64,000 bases of DNA from Brachionus manjavacas. Lineage: Eukaryota > Rotifera > Eurotatoria > Ploima > Brachionidae. Shown here piece after piece: positions 14,258 through 25,638 of the stretch. The notes under the pieces were generated by a model. It was not told where the DNA came from and did not search any database. It worked only from the letters and a program-made list of their open reading frames with translations. The stretch's first letter is position 1, and each line of letters starts with the position of its first letter. Made by a program: the position numbers and the translations under genes. The DNA is taken from the NCBI GenBank assembly GCA_019054805.1, contig JAHQIY010000003.1, positions 4,650,001-4,714,000 of the forward strand. Direction: 5' to 3'.

Positions 14258-15090
14258 AATTTGATTGTAATTGGGAAATTTTGGAGGAGATTTAACCTTT
14301 TGAATTAAATTTAACTTAAGTCAACTTCAATAAAGCTAATTTTATTTGTTTTGAAAACCCATTTTGGATCATTTAATTAAATTCTGTTGTTATGTAAACT
14401 GTTTGTTTTGAATTATTAACTTGAAAAAAAATTTAAATTTACAAAATGTATTTAAAATTTAATAAAGAGATTTATTGAAATAATATTGAAAATCAATAAA
14501 TTCTTTTTCCTCTTTTTTTTAATTGATTTTTAATTTATTATTTTACCATTTTTTACGGTGAAAAAAATATAAATTTACGAAAAATTACGAATTTTTACGT
14601 ATCGATTAATTTAATCTTTTTCTTTTTCAAATCAAGCATTTAGGAATTTTAAAAAATTTTTCTTGCAAGAAAAATATTCTTATTTGAAGAGATTTTTTTT
14701 AAATGCATCAAGTTATTTTTTATAAGGTATATTTATTATTTTAGTTTAACAGCTTTTATTTAGCTAAAAAATCAATTTACAGCATTTTAAAATAAATCTT
14801 GATTCAAATAGAATATAAATAAAAAACTAAATTAAAGTAGGAAATTATTAAGAAGTTTTTTCTTAATATTTTTAAGAAGTTTCATTTTAGTAGGTAGTTA
14901 AAAATGAAAAAGATTGTTCTTATTAAATATTCTCTGAACGTTTGATAAAAAACATGACTGGCATTATTTTGCTTAGTAAAAAATTCGGGAAGTGAATCGA
15001 ATGAAAAATGAATTTAGAAAATTTGATTAAGATCTCTTTAGTAATAGCAATTCGAAATTGAATTTTTTAATTTTGAAAAGATAAAAATGA
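14258..15090. other. AT-rich intergenic stretch, no gene seen
   Basis: Very AT-rich sequence without a credible reading frame. It runs up to the tRNA-Met gene. Confidence 0.5.
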
Positions 15091-15181
15091 GCCTCAATAG
15101 CGCAGTCGGTAGCGCGTCAGTCTCATAATCTGAATATCTGGAGTTATCTGGAGGTCGTGAGTTCGATCCTCACTTGGGGCA
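15091..15181 (+). tRNA. tRNA-Met(CAU), elongator, with 18-nt intron (copy 1, isolated)
   Basis: It has a GCCTCAA/TTGGGGC acceptor stem, GCGC/GCGC D stem, CTCATAA anticodon loop, GTGAG/CTCAC T stem and discriminator A. An 18-nt insertion sits between positions 37 and 38, the canonical eukaryotic intron site; removing it leaves 73 nt. Loop bases C32-U33-C34 can pair with GAG at intron positions -5 to -3, giving the C32:G-3 pair that splicing endonucleases recognise. The intron differs from the six other copies by one base (..gaatAtctgg.. against ..gaattTctgg..). A T-run downstream can terminate Pol III. The start GCCTC excludes initiator tRNA. Confidence 0.92.
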
Positions 15182-16897
15182 TAAATTTTTTCTTTAAATA
15201 AATTTATTTTGAAGTTAATACAAAAAATTTAGATTTTCATCCAAAAATTATTTTTAAATATTTGAAAGCTATCGTATCAAAAATACTAATTTTACAAACT
15301 ATAAATCAAAAAAAGTATGTACCATTTTAGAATATTTTTTAATATTCAACTACTTCAATGACGATTGTTGCAGTTTAATTCAAATCTCTTTAGAATTGTG
15401 TTTGACTGCGCAGAGAAGTGGTTTTTAAGATTAAAATAAAAAAAATGAAAGATTTTTAGAGAAAATTCGATAATTTTATTCGAATAAAATTTAAACAAAT
15501 TAAAAAAAGAAGGATCAAGAACTAATTAGATAAAAGTTTTTAATATAAGATTTTTTTTTATATAGATAATTAAAATAACATTAAAAAAATACCTCGAAAC
15601 AATTTATCTATTTATTTGTTAACTGTATCGAGCTAAAGCTCCTTCAGAATAAAAAAAAAAAAAAAATTAAGTTAAGTAAAATAAAATCAAAAAATAAGGA
15701 AAAAAAAAAAAGTTTGTAAGAGTTAATAACCTGGAATAAAAAATAGATATATGATAAAGAGAGTTTTTGCAAACAAAGAAATTGACATTTATTTACTTAA
15801 TCTTTTTGATTGTTACTCGCTATCATTGCTAATTTTTTGAATCTGCCACGTTTACGTTTCCCAGAGACCTGAATATTATTTTTGACAAGATCTAGTACTG
15901 TAGGACTTGAAGCTAAAACCAGTTAATTTTGTTAGAGACATTAATGATTGAATAATTTACACTTTGAACAGTACTTGTTGATTATATTGTTTGTTAAGCT
16001 ACCTGTTAATCGGAGCAATCGAACTTCTTTCTAAAGCTGATCTTCCTTTTATTTAGACCTCGTTTTACATTGTTTTCGACAATGTCATGAAATAGTTTTT
16101 GGTTCCCAATTTTCCAAACCGATTTCAATAGTAATGAATTATCTATTCCATTGCATTAATTCATCAAGATCATGCCAAACATCTCCTTTTTTTTCATAAA
16201 TTTTCGGCTTTAAATTTCTTTGTCGTTGCTAAGTCCGAGTGTCCATCAAGAGACCATTTTCTGTTAGAAATCTTTAATTACTTTATAAAAAATGGTTTAA
16301 AACTAAATCTACTCAATCGATAAGTATTTTCATCTTTGATATTAACACTATCATAATAATTATCTACTAAATATTATATAAGTGGCAATCATTTTAGTAA
16401 CATCTTTCTAAAATGACTCCAAGGAAACTGAGAAAAATGCATTTCACCATTTCAGCATTTTTGAATTTGATATCGTCTATTATAAAGCTAATTTTAAAGC
16501 TATCAAAAGTTAAAATTTATTTCAAAATTTTACTAATATTTGCCGTAAAAATCCAATTTTAAGATTATTTATTTAAATTAACTTTACTGAGAAAAGAAAA
16601 AATATTTTGGAAATGAAAAATTATTTGCTAAATTTTTGACGTTAATCAATTTTCAAAATTTTCTCTTCATAATTATACATTACAGACACTAATTCTCAGA
16701 AATTTCCTCACGGATTTTAAATTAAAATTTTAATTTAAAATTATATTCACATACTTTCTTAAATAAATTTGCTTTTAAAAAAAGTATTATTTTTTTCTAA
16801 GTTAAATTTTGTCTAGTAGTATTACTTGTTTAAACTTAAGCCTTAAAAATATTTTCTCCTAAAACGAATTTAACAGTCAATTCAAATTATCAAGATT
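15182..16897. other. Intergenic region: conserved block, LINE-type tail and degenerate ORF
   Basis: At 15346-15420 there is a diverged copy of the block found downstream of the other tRNA-Met genes. At 15598-15652 there is a LINE-type 3' hairpin tail (minus strand). Upstream of that tail on the minus strand, 15806-15930 encodes a C-terminal-looking peptide with a basic SGKRKRGRFKK motif and a stop, and 15930-16300 holds further broken coding-like fragments. I read this as a decayed retroelement or transposase. Nothing else is seen between 16300 and 16897. Confidence 0.4.
15598..16300 (-). mobile_element. Degenerate LINE-like element with hairpin 3' tail
   Basis: The 3' end on the minus strand is TTCTGAAGGAGCTTTAGCTC..., followed by an AAATAAATA-type tail, and closely matches the tail of the reverse-transcriptase-bearing element at 28370. 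A ~150-bp AT-rich presumptive 3' UTR separates it from a peptide ending KRKRGRFKKLAMIASNNQKD. I could not identify the coding remnant, and reverse transcriptase motifs are not visible. Confidence 0.35.
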
Positions 16898-17875
16898 ATG
16901 TCAATTTTTTTTCTCAAGAGTTTTATTAAATTATTTTGTAAAAATAAATTTTTTTGGACTATCATTCTTTTGCTAGTTAATGTATATCTTTTAGCATTAA
17001 TTTTTACCAAATCAAAGAGACAATCGAGTCAAAATTTTGGTCTTAAGTTTATAAATTTTTCTGATAATTTGTGCTCCCAACAAGAATATGAAATGATCCA
17101 TTGTATAAAATCTTTAAAAATTCACGTATCCACTACTATTTGTATTCACAATATTGATAAAGATTATACCTCACGTTTGATATCGGAGAATGGAATAAAA
17201 GAAAAGTGGCTTGTTCAATTGTTTGTAAGTCATTTAAAAGAAAATGAAGACTGTTTAGTTATTGATATTGGTGCACATGTGGGTATGTACACTTTATTTG
17301 CTGCCAAAATGGACAGAGACGTGGTTGCAGTAGAAGCATTTTATGACAACATATTAAGACTGCAAAAGGCAGCAAGAATCGAGAATTTAGAAAAAAAAAT
17401 AACACTTTTGAATTATGCAATGTCCAACAAAGCAAACGAAATTTTAGAGCTTAAAAAAAATAAAAACATTGGAGAACAATCTTTTCTTGGACAAAAATCC
17501 TCACAAGTAAAAGAAGAAAGTGATCGGTATGCTGTAAAAACAATTATTTTTGATGACATTTTACAAGTGATACCAAAACAAGCTAATGGTAAAGAATATG
17601 AAAAAGCTATTTTAAAAATTGACATTGAAGGATTTGAACCCTTTGCCTTTGCTCATTCGAGAAATGTTTTCAAAAGATTTAACTTTTTGCTCATCTTAAT
17701 GGAATGGCACCAAGTGAAAAAGCACCACGAACTTTACTCAGATGAAATTAAAAAAATGATCATTTTAATTACTGAACAAGGATACACTCCTTTTGATAAA
17801 AGCAGAAAGTTGGATCTGAACAATTGGCAAAAATGGCCAGCAGATATTTATTGGACTAAAAATAACAATAATTAA
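16898..17875 (+). CDS. FkbM-family methyltransferase, membrane-anchored
   Basis: A single exon encodes 325 residues. An N-terminal hydrophobic helix (about residues 18-37) after a basic stretch predicts a type II membrane protein, probably in the Golgi or ER. The SAM-binding motif VIDIGAHVGMYT lies at about residue 122, with an acidic VEAF at about 143; LKIDIEGFEPFAF at about 243 and LILMEWH further on match the FkbM methyltransferase fold. Animal members are poorly characterised and the substrate (often a sugar hydroxyl) cannot be read from sequence. The ATG at 16898 is the first in frame and places the hydrophobic anchor at the N-terminus. The neighbour on the minus strand converges from the right. 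Confidence 0.8.
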   Translation: MSIFFLKSFIKLFCKNKFFWTIILLLVNVYLLALIFTKSKRQSSQNFGLKFINFSDNLCSQQEYEMIHCIKSLKIHVSTTICIHNIDKDYTSRLISENGIKEKWLVQLFVSHLKENEDCLVIDIGAHVGMYTLFAAKMDRDVVAVEAFYDNILRLQKAARIENLEKKITLLNYAMSNKANEILELKKNKNIGEQSFLGQKSSQVKEESDRYAVKTIIFDDILQVIPKQANGKEYEKAILKIDIEGFEPFAFAHSRNVFKRFNFLLILMEWHQVKKHHELYSDEIKKMIILITEQGYTPFDKSRKLDLNNWQKWPADIYWTKNNNN

Positions 17876-18660
17876 AATTATTTTCTTAACAAGATATTTT
17901 TTAAATATTGTTTTATCTAAATTTTTAACTTTAATCTTATTTGATTTTAATTTAAAATAAAAAAAATTCAGAATTTTATCAAATTTTATTAAAATCATTA
18001 TACAAATCATACTTAAAAAATTTATTTTTTCTAAAACTGAAAAAAAAGTTTAAATAAAAAATATCTTGTGTTAAATTTTATTTTTAACAGAGAAAAATTT
18101 TTCATAATTTTTTTTGAGACGCTAGATGAGGCTATATAAAACTGAGCATAAGTGAAAACTGCCTAATTTAAATAAATCCCTTCAAATTCAAATGAGTAAC
18201 CTTGAGAATTTTTTAAAGTCTTAGCATAAACCGGTCTAATAAAGAAAAAAGTGAAAATATAGATTTTTGAAGTTTATGCGCTAAACATGGACAAAATCAG
18301 TGCTTATAATAAATAAAAAATATTAAAAGTAAAATTAAATGTGTTATTGTATAAGGATGAATCTTTTATCAAAAATGAATCTATTTAAAATATATATGTC
18401 CGAATACTTTATTGAAATTTAGATTAAAAAAACAGATAAAATAACAAAAATTTTTGGCTTATTATTTTGATTTCTTCTATAAAATAAATAAAGAAATCAC
18501 ATTTATCAAAAATAACTTGAGAGATCATAGATGGTCAATATGAAAAAAACGAAGATGAAAATACGAAGTATTTTTCTTTAATTTAATTTTTATTCAAATT
18601 GATTCTTGAGAATAAAAATAAAAAATTTCTATTTAAAAAAAAAATTAAATTGAGTATAAT
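17876..18660. other. Spacer between convergent genes, no gene seen
   Basis: AT-rich sequence between the 3' ends of the methyltransferase and the DC-STAMP gene. It presumably contains both 3' UTRs. No structured repeat was recognised. Confidence 0.5.
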
Positions 18661-21600
18661 TTAAGTATGTAGCTGCTGTTTTAATTTTTTTTTCTTATTT
18701 AACAATTCCTTTTCTAATTCTTCTTTAGTAAAACAATCATCAATACTTAAAAAAACTATATAATTTTTAAGCACCATCGAAACCAAGTTTTCAACCAATT
18801 GCTTATTTTTTCTAAAAGTAAGTCTTAATTTCTCACTTTTCTCAAGAAAATTTGTGAAATGCTCATCCTCAATCAAATCATTCAAATCAAAATACAACAA
18901 TTTAAAACAACTATAAATTATTTCCATGGCTCTTTCTTTTTCAAAATTTGAAATCTCAATCTTAACCAAATCGTCGGTTAATTTTACCACTTCTTTTTTA
19001 GAATTAAAATAATTCTTTTGCAACTTTGGCAAACTAGTATCATTCGAGTCTTCATCCTCATCGCTCGAATCTCGCTCAATCACTTCATCAGTTAAATAAG
19101 CCCTGCTGCAAATTGTTCTCTGGCAAATTTTGCAGCTATTGTCCAAAAAAATAAAGCAATCAATGCAATAGAAACCAGTGCAATGCTTACTATCACATCT
19201 TATAAAATCACTGGCACTGAAAAAATCACCTGACTCTGCCATACAAGTCAAACAATACTCAAACTCAGGAGGAAAATACTTCAAATAAATGGGCATGAAT
19301 TTTCCTTTATATTTACGTATTATACTTTTTAAGCCGACTCTTTCCACTGTTCCAAAGCAATAAAAAAATGAAAAAACCATAAGAGCTGTGTACATACAAT
19401 TAGCTATTGTCCAGAAAAAAAATTTCAAAATTCTCACCCAAAATTCTTTTTTATCTCTCTTTCTTTCAATAAGTCCAATTGACGAATACAGAGCCAACAA
19501 TTTTGTGTACAACCAGTTTGTCCGCTCCATGTCCCTTTCCGGGTACACACATCCGCATAGGAGAGAACGCAGTCGCTTTATATACGCTTGAAAAAAAGCC
19601 AGCAAATAAAGAACTAGAATGCTGTATGTGAGATATTTTCTGGCACTACGGTCACCTGGAAAAAGCCTTGGCAAACACTTTTTATTGTCTAGTTTTAAGT
19701 TGGCGTCCTGCTGGTCTTGAAACATGCGGAAAATTTGTCTGTAAGTGGAGTCTAGAAATCCGTCATTTTTAATGATCATTTTGGAATTGTCCTTATCCGA
19801 GTACTCGATGTTGACATGTGTATTCGAGTAAATGTATTGATTAGCTCCGACAATTGCCTTTTCGAACAAGATGGAGAAAAATACAGGAAGTAGAAGAAGA
19901 GTTAGGTATATGGTAGATTGTATGGTAACTTGGCGCTCTTTGTTAGTCAGAGTCAGAGAAAAGAGTTCAGTGTAGCCAATTTTGATCAATGGATTAAGTG
20001 GAAGGACAGAAGGCATTTTTTTAGCCTTTCGATTGTGATCGATTTCATAGAATTTGACCCCAATTAAATAATTGTTGAAGTTGTCGCGCTTAAGGTATTT
20101 AGAGTGAAATTTAACAGCACTATAGATCAAAAATACAAAGGAAATGGGAAATATAAAATTTATTTTTACCAAATAAGTGTTCACTTTTTCCAAACGATTG
20201 CGGTAAATTTGCGCCACAGTTAGCACATTTTTCTTCAATGGCTTCTCATCAGTCACATTTACTGTTTCCTCAATCACTTCAAACCTAAACTCGTCCTTTA
20301 AGCTTTCAACTCGCTGTTTAACTTCATTTGTTAGATCTTTTTTCAAATTTCTGTAGTATGTCTTGGCTTTTTTGTAAGGCGCTTTGATGCTATCAAAAGA
20401 CGGACAGACTAAACTTTCTAGTTTTTTACAGTAAAATTTAAACAAGTACTCAGCAGCCAACGAGTGCACATGAAAGTAATAAAAAAGCATTCCTCTCAGA
20501 AAGTAATAGACATGCTTTGGCATTAGGTGCTTTAAGGCACACTTTTCATACAGTTTACTTATTAAATAAGTACAATTAGTGGAAATATTTCCGAACAAGT
20601 CAATGTTCATCAATTCAATTTTCTTAAGATAGTGGTATGATTTTTTGATGTATTTGACATTATTGTCCATGACTGTTTTCACTGTGTCAAGTGAATCCTC
20701 GACATTTTCTTCAACTTGACGCATATAGTTCACCTTTTCCTGAAAATCTTGGTAAGCAGAATGGTCGCGGACCAAATGTTTGGTCTGTTCATTCATCATT
20801 TTTTTGTTGCAGCTAAATGTTTCTTGCAGGACGTCCAAATTGTCCAAAGCATTGGGCAGCACGTACTTGGTGCATAAACTGTAGCAATTCATAAGTATAA
20901 TGCCGCGGCCCCGGTTCGATGCCATGAACGGAATGATGAGCAAAACAATGCAGCGAAACTTGGCATTATCAAAAACCAGGCCAAATGCCAAGATGAAAAA
21001 TATAATAATTATTAAAATAGTAGCTAAAATGGCCCTGATCTGAACAATGTGTTTCACGTACAAATAAATGGTGTAGGTCAACAGACAAGCGGCTGCCAGT
21101 CCGATCAAAGATTTGACAGTTTTATTCAAGATACTTGCGTCAGAGATGAGCAAATTGAAAATTTTAAACCTGTAGGGTTTTTCCATATCGGCTTTGTAGA
21201 CCAAAGCTGGAAAAAATAACTTGGTTATGATACATTTGCCTGCTAGTCTAAAATTTCCGCCAAAGTTATCAGCAACACTGGACCTAAAGCTTGATCTATT
21301 TTTTAAGAAGTTGTTTTTTCTATCATATTTAAGCGAATATGTTCCTATTTTGAGACGAAATTTTGCTAGGTCCAACTGGGAGAAAATATTGAAAAAATGA
21401 GTTTTAGCTAATTCGATGACAGATTCGATGAGCATTTCGATTTCGGTCGCGAATAGATCATCTATTTGGCTCAAGTATTTTTTAAATGATTCATCAGAGA
21501 GCATTCTCTGGGCCACTTGTTTTTCCACTTTTTCTAGTACATTTCTTTTTATCCTAATACCTGAGTCCCTAATTGTGTTGACGTCGGTGTAAATTTGGTT

Positions 21601-21828
21601 TCGTTTGAGGTACTTCAAATGAACATAAAGATTAATGGTCAAAAATTCGATTATCACTCTACCGATAATATAATTTAGATTTTTTTCAACAGAATAGATA
21701 ATTCGGTTTTCAAATTCTAAAATAGAATCCAAATTAGAATTTTCTGTTCCTAAATTTTCATCTACATTTTCTTTTGGATCATTCAATGATTCAATATATT
21801 CATCAAAGTAAAAAGATTTTCTGATCAT
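18661..21828 (-). CDS. DC-STAMP domain protein with C-terminal RING-like finger (DCST1 / SPE-42 / Sneaky type)
   Basis: A single exon encodes 1,055 residues. Hydrophobic helices occur in pairs (about 222-290, 545-565, 645-670, 725-750, 790-815), as in multi-pass DC-STAMP proteins. The block FMASNRGRGIILMNC (about 300) and cysteine-containing loops match the family. Near the C-terminus (about 858-903) is a cysteine-rich finger, CLTC...C-x4-HC-x3-YC-x2-C...C-x2-C, like the C4C4 RING of DCST1 and nematode SPE-42. In animals this family acts in sperm for gamete fusion, and human DCST1 is also an E3 ligase. Length is above the usual ~700-900 residues because of long linkers and an acidic tail. A testis role here is inference from the family. 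Confidence 0.85.
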   Translation of the reverse strand: MIRKSFYFDEYIESLNDPKENVDENLGTENSNLDSILEFENRIIYSVEKNLNYIIGRVIIEFLTINLYVHLKYLKRNQIYTDVNTIRDSGIRIKRNVLEKVEKQVAQRMLSDESFKKYLSQIDDLFATEIEMLIESVIELAKTHFFNIFSQLDLAKFRLKIGTYSLKYDRKNNFLKNRSSFRSSVADNFGGNFRLAGKCIITKLFFPALVYKADMEKPYRFKIFNLLISDASILNKTVKSLIGLAAACLLTYTIYLYVKHIVQIRAILATILIIIIFFILAFGLVFDNAKFRCIVLLIIPFMASNRGRGIILMNCYSLCTKYVLPNALDNLDVLQETFSCNKKMMNEQTKHLVRDHSAYQDFQEKVNYMRQVEENVEDSLDTVKTVMDNNVKYIKKSYHYLKKIELMNIDLFGNISTNCTYLISKLYEKCALKHLMPKHVYYFLRGMLFYYFHVHSLAAEYLFKFYCKKLESLVCPSFDSIKAPYKKAKTYYRNLKKDLTNEVKQRVESLKDEFRFEVIEETVNVTDEKPLKKNVLTVAQIYRNRLEKVNTYLVKINFIFPISFVFLIYSAVKFHSKYLKRDNFNNYLIGVKFYEIDHNRKAKKMPSVLPLNPLIKIGYTELFSLTLTNKERQVTIQSTIYLTLLLLPVFFSILFEKAIVGANQYIYSNTHVNIEYSDKDNSKMIIKNDGFLDSTYRQIFRMFQDQQDANLKLDNKKCLPRLFPGDRSARKYLTYSILVLYLLAFFQAYIKRLRSLLCGCVYPERDMERTNWLYTKLLALYSSIGLIERKRDKKEFWVRILKFFFWTIANCMYTALMVFSFFYCFGTVERVGLKSIIRKYKGKFMPIYLKYFPPEFEYCLTCMAESGDFFSASDFIRCDSKHCTGFYCIDCFIFLDNSCKICQRTICSRAYLTDEVIERDSSDEDEDSNDTSLPKLQKNYFNSKKEVVKLTDDLVKIEISNFEKERAMEIIYSCFKLLYFDLNDLIEDEHFTNFLEKSEKLRLTFRKNKQLVENLVSMVLKNYIVFLSIDDCFTKEELEKELLNKKKKLKQQLHT

Positions 21829-23864
21829 TTTCGCAATTCATTTAAAAAAAATATTTTTGATTTTTATTTTCATATTTGGCGCTTTAATATTCTTAATTGT
21901 ATTTGGTTTGATTTTTTGTTTGAATCAAAAAATGCATCCAATGTTGAAATAACATTGAAAAAGTGTAAAATGAAATGAAATTTTAATAAATCTAAAAATT
22001 TTTAAAAAACATGAAGAAAACTTGTAGAGTAATTAAAGATGGAGTACATTTTGAATATAATTATTCTAGATTGTCTTTATATGTGAACAGATATTCGGAA
22101 TTTTGTAATTAAAAGTGAAGAACCTGATTTAATATCTAGAAATTTTCATAAATATCACAAAAAAAAAATTAAATTTCACAATGCAATTTTAAAAAGCGCT
22201 TCAATTTTAATATTAATTTACTGAATAAAAAGAATTTCATAAAAAAAGATGAAAATATATTTCAAATTATAAAATAATTGTCAGTTTAAATTTCTAAATA
22301 ACAAATAATTATGTGTTTTTGATATTTATAAAATTAAAAATTCTTTTAATTAAAAAAAGTTATTCAAGTTTAAATTAATTTTTAATAATCATATTTGTTA
22401 TTTTTCGGAACAGTTAATTTGGCTCTATGATAAAAAAAACAAAAAAATTAAAATAACAGGGCAAAAAGATAATTGAAGCAAAAAATTAGTTAATTTTAAA
22501 GCTATGTTTAGAATGTCTTTTTAATATTTATTAGAAAATAAAATAAAAAGTAAACCTTGAGATTAACAATTAAAGAAATTATTATTTTTGGAGAAAATTA
22601 AATCTCATAAAATATCATACGTTTAATCTAGTCAATTAAGAAAAAAACTGTAAAATGAAATGAAATTTTAATAAATCTAAAAAATTTTCAAAAAACATGA
22701 AGAAAGCTTGTAGAGTAATTAAAGATGGAGTATGATTATTAAAAATTAATTTAAACTTGTACATTTTCTTGGCCAAAGATTTTAATGAGTTAGGGCTGAT
22801 TCGAATAATTCGTGATAATTCAAGTGAAGCTGATTTATCTTATTTTTCGTCTTATTTAGTATTTAACGAAAATAAAAAAAAAAATTCCAGTAAATTTACG
22901 AAAGTAATTAAAAATTAAGTAAAAAATATAAAACTTTTAATTAATTTTAGTTTACGTTAAGAATCGTAAATATCAAAATTTACGTGTATACAAATATTCA
23001 TTAACATTAGGTTTAATTTTTTGTGTTTGAGTTACAAAATGTATTCAATGTTGAAATAACATTTAAAAAGTGCGATGTTTCAAATATTTTTTCAGTTTCA
23101 AAAAAAAAACAATTTTAAGTTAATATTGCAAACATGAAAAACTGTTTTTTTTATAAATTTTGACGTTGGGTTTGTAATATGTTGATCCTTAAAGATAATA
23201 TTTGTAGTTTAAAAAACTTTCTAGGCTCTGTTTTCCATTTTTCATAAATTGAGTTTTTGATGGAATTCACCAAACGAAAGTAAATTTTCACTTGTGTCAT
23301 AATTTTAGAAGAAGAAAACAATTTTTTCGTGTCTAGTCGACAGGCGGACAAAATATAGAAAGACAGAATATATACTAGGGCTATGTGTAGAAAAAAATAT
23401 AGAAAAAATAATTAGACTCTGACTAAATTTTTTGTTTTTTTTATCATAGAGCCAAATTAACTGTTCCGAAAAATAACAAATATGATTATTAAAAATTAAT
23501 TTAAACTTGAATAACTTTTTTTAATTAAAAGAATTTTTAATTTTATAAATATCAAAAACACATAATTATTTGTTATTTAGAAATTTAAACTGACAATTGT
23601 TTTATAATTTGAAATATATTTTCATCTTTTTTTATGAAATTCTTTTTATTCAGTAAATTAATATTAAAATTGAAGCGCTTTTTAAAATTGCATTGTGAAA
23701 TTTAATTTTTTTTTTGTGATATTTATGAAAATTTCTAGATTTTAAATCAGGTTCTTCACTTTTAATTACAAAATTCCGAATATCTGTTCACATATAAATA
23801 CAATCTAAAATAATTATATTCATATCAAAATAATTTTGAACTTTTTTTAAAAAAATACCAAATA
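21829..23864. repeat. Long inverted repeat region (arms ~400 bp, spacer ~980 bp)
   Basis: The left arm, 22046-22449, is repeated nearly perfectly as its reverse complement at 23427-23824. In addition, 21965-22045 (just outside the left arm) recurs directly at 22640-22730, and 21898-21965 resembles 23005-23070. The right arm ends about 40 bp before the start codon of the Ly6-like gene. I found no transposase ORF and no clear target duplication. A foldback element or local inverted duplication is likely. Confidence 0.8.
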
Positions 23865-24233
23865 ATGGGCTTTGTTACAGTAAAGGGTTTATTGTGTATC
23901 TTGATAATTGTATTTCAAGCATTAAACATTGATTCATTAAAGTGTTATAGTTGTTCTAATTGTTTTGAAGTATCTCAAGACGAATTAATAGATTGCCCAG
24001 CTGAATCCTTTTGTCAAATTAATGTAATTAGAGATTCCTTATTGGAGTTTACAACTGTTTCTAGAGGATGTTTACCAATTTGTGAAGAAGTATCCTTAGG
24101 AGGAATGGAAATTACTTGCTGTAAAACTGATAGATGCAATAATAAAACTTTCAATAATTCTAAAATTATTTCTTCTAGCTTAATCATGTTGATTTTTTTT
24201 AATTTTTTAAATTTTTTTTCGTTTAAATTTTAA
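23865..24233 (+). CDS. Ly6/uPAR-like (LU domain) small secreted or GPI-anchored protein
   Basis: 122 residues in one exon. The protein has a signal peptide (about residues 1-24), then ten cysteines in an LU pattern: CYSC..C near the start and a terminal CCKTDRCNN, the C-C-x4-5-C-N signature of three-finger Ly6 proteins. A hydrophobic C-terminus (about 103-122) after an Asn-rich stretch suggests GPI anchoring. Specific function is unknown; family members act as receptors, channel modulators or adhesion factors. The gene sits directly beside the right arm of an inverted repeat, so its promoter must lie within repeat sequence. Confidence 0.8.
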   Translation: MGFVTVKGLLCILIIVFQALNIDSLKCYSCSNCFEVSQDELIDCPAESFCQINVIRDSLLEFTTVSRGCLPICEEVSLGGMEITCCKTDRCNNKTFNNSKIISSSLIMLIFFNFLNFFSFKF

Positions 24234-24842
24234 AATTTTAATTGATATTCTGTATTTTAGATAAATTAATTTTTTTTTAATAGTTCTCTATTTGTCAAAT
24301 TAAATTTTCAAGTTTTTTTTGTGAATTTTCAATTTTCAAATAAAATAAAATTTTAAAATTCTTTCTTGACAAAAAAAAAATTTAATTAATTTTTAATGAT
24401 TTTTTTTATTAACTCAATTAAAACAAAAGAATGTTACATTGGCTTTCCTTGAAAAAGAATAAGGCATTGCTTCGTTTTGAAATTGAGTAAAAATTGAACA
24501 AAATTTATTTCTTTTTAAAAATTTTAATTAAAAAAAAAATTAAAAAAATTGGTTTTCAAAAATAATAAAATTATTATTATTTTACTTGTAATCAAAGATT
24601 AAGAAAAACAGTCATAAAATTTCAAAAAATTTTTGGTATCATGCTCATTTACATTGTTTTTGATCATCTAAATTTGAGTATTTTGGCTTTCTATTACATT
24701 TTACTTTTGTCATCAAAATTTTTTTTGCTTGTCAATAATTCTTCTAATTGAAACCAGTCAATGTTTTTCTATATCATCAAGAGGACAAAAAACTAATATT
24801 GCTGGTAATTTTCAAAATTTTCTATGATTTTCTGAAACTCAC
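24234..24842. other. AT-rich spacer, no gene seen
   Basis: No reading frame or repeat that I can support between the Ly6-like gene and the inverted P450 exon copy. Confidence 0.5.
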
Positions 24843-25350
24843 AGTTTATGTCCAATCTAATGGATTTTAGTCAAATAAACCCAAGTATTTGGTTTGTAAA
24901 TCATGTATTTGAAATTTTCGAGACAAGAAAATGCCAAGTCATTAGGAAAAAAGATTACATACAACTTCTTTTGGATGCCGAGTCTGATTCCATGGATAAA
25001 ATTGTTGATGACTATGTTGGAACTCGTTTGAGTAAAAAACTGACACTATTAGTATGACTTTTTTTTAAAAAAGGCCAAGTATTGAGCTTTTATAGATACT
25101 TGTTAGACAAACTTAATTCAAAGTATTTTCGAGGGCATAGATGAAGTCAAAAGGTAAGCTTCAATTTAGGCTTATAAAAATTACGTAAGAACTGCTTTTT
25201 ATTTTCAAAAATTTTTTTTACTTAAATTTAAATTTTCTGTTCTATTTTTGACCGTAGAATTCAACAATATTATCATTTATCAAATTAATTATCAAAATAA
25301 TATCTAATTTTTTGTCCAATGCACCACTTTCCTCAAAAACGCCCAGCAGC
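24843..25350 (+). pseudogene. Inverted partial copy of P450 exon 5 plus intron 5 start
   Basis: Residues MSNLMDFSQINPSIWFVNHV... to ..RLSKKLTLL and the intron sequence after the donor reproduce, in opposite orientation, bases 31250-31741 of the P450 gene. The reading frame is open and differs at a few residues, but there are no further exons on this strand, so it cannot make a P450. It begins abruptly inside exon 5 and runs some 290 bp into intron sequence, so it is a DNA-level copy and not a retrocopy. Confidence 0.85.
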
Positions 25351-25638
25351 GAAGCACTCTTTTAAATCAAATACAATACAATCAATTAATTGTGAATAAT
25401 TCGACTAAAAAAGAGTTACTTTGCCTACTTAATTTATTTGAGAGGCAAAATATCAACTCCTATTCACATGTACAAATCTTTTAACATTGCGAAGATTTTT
25501 TTCCAAGTAAAACTTTTAAATATCTGAAAAGAGTCCAAATATATTTCTGTCGATTGAATTATTTTAGTATAAAATTCAAAAAAAAAAAAGATAATAATTT
25601 ATTAAATTATTTAGAAAAAAAATTTAGGATTGCTAAAC

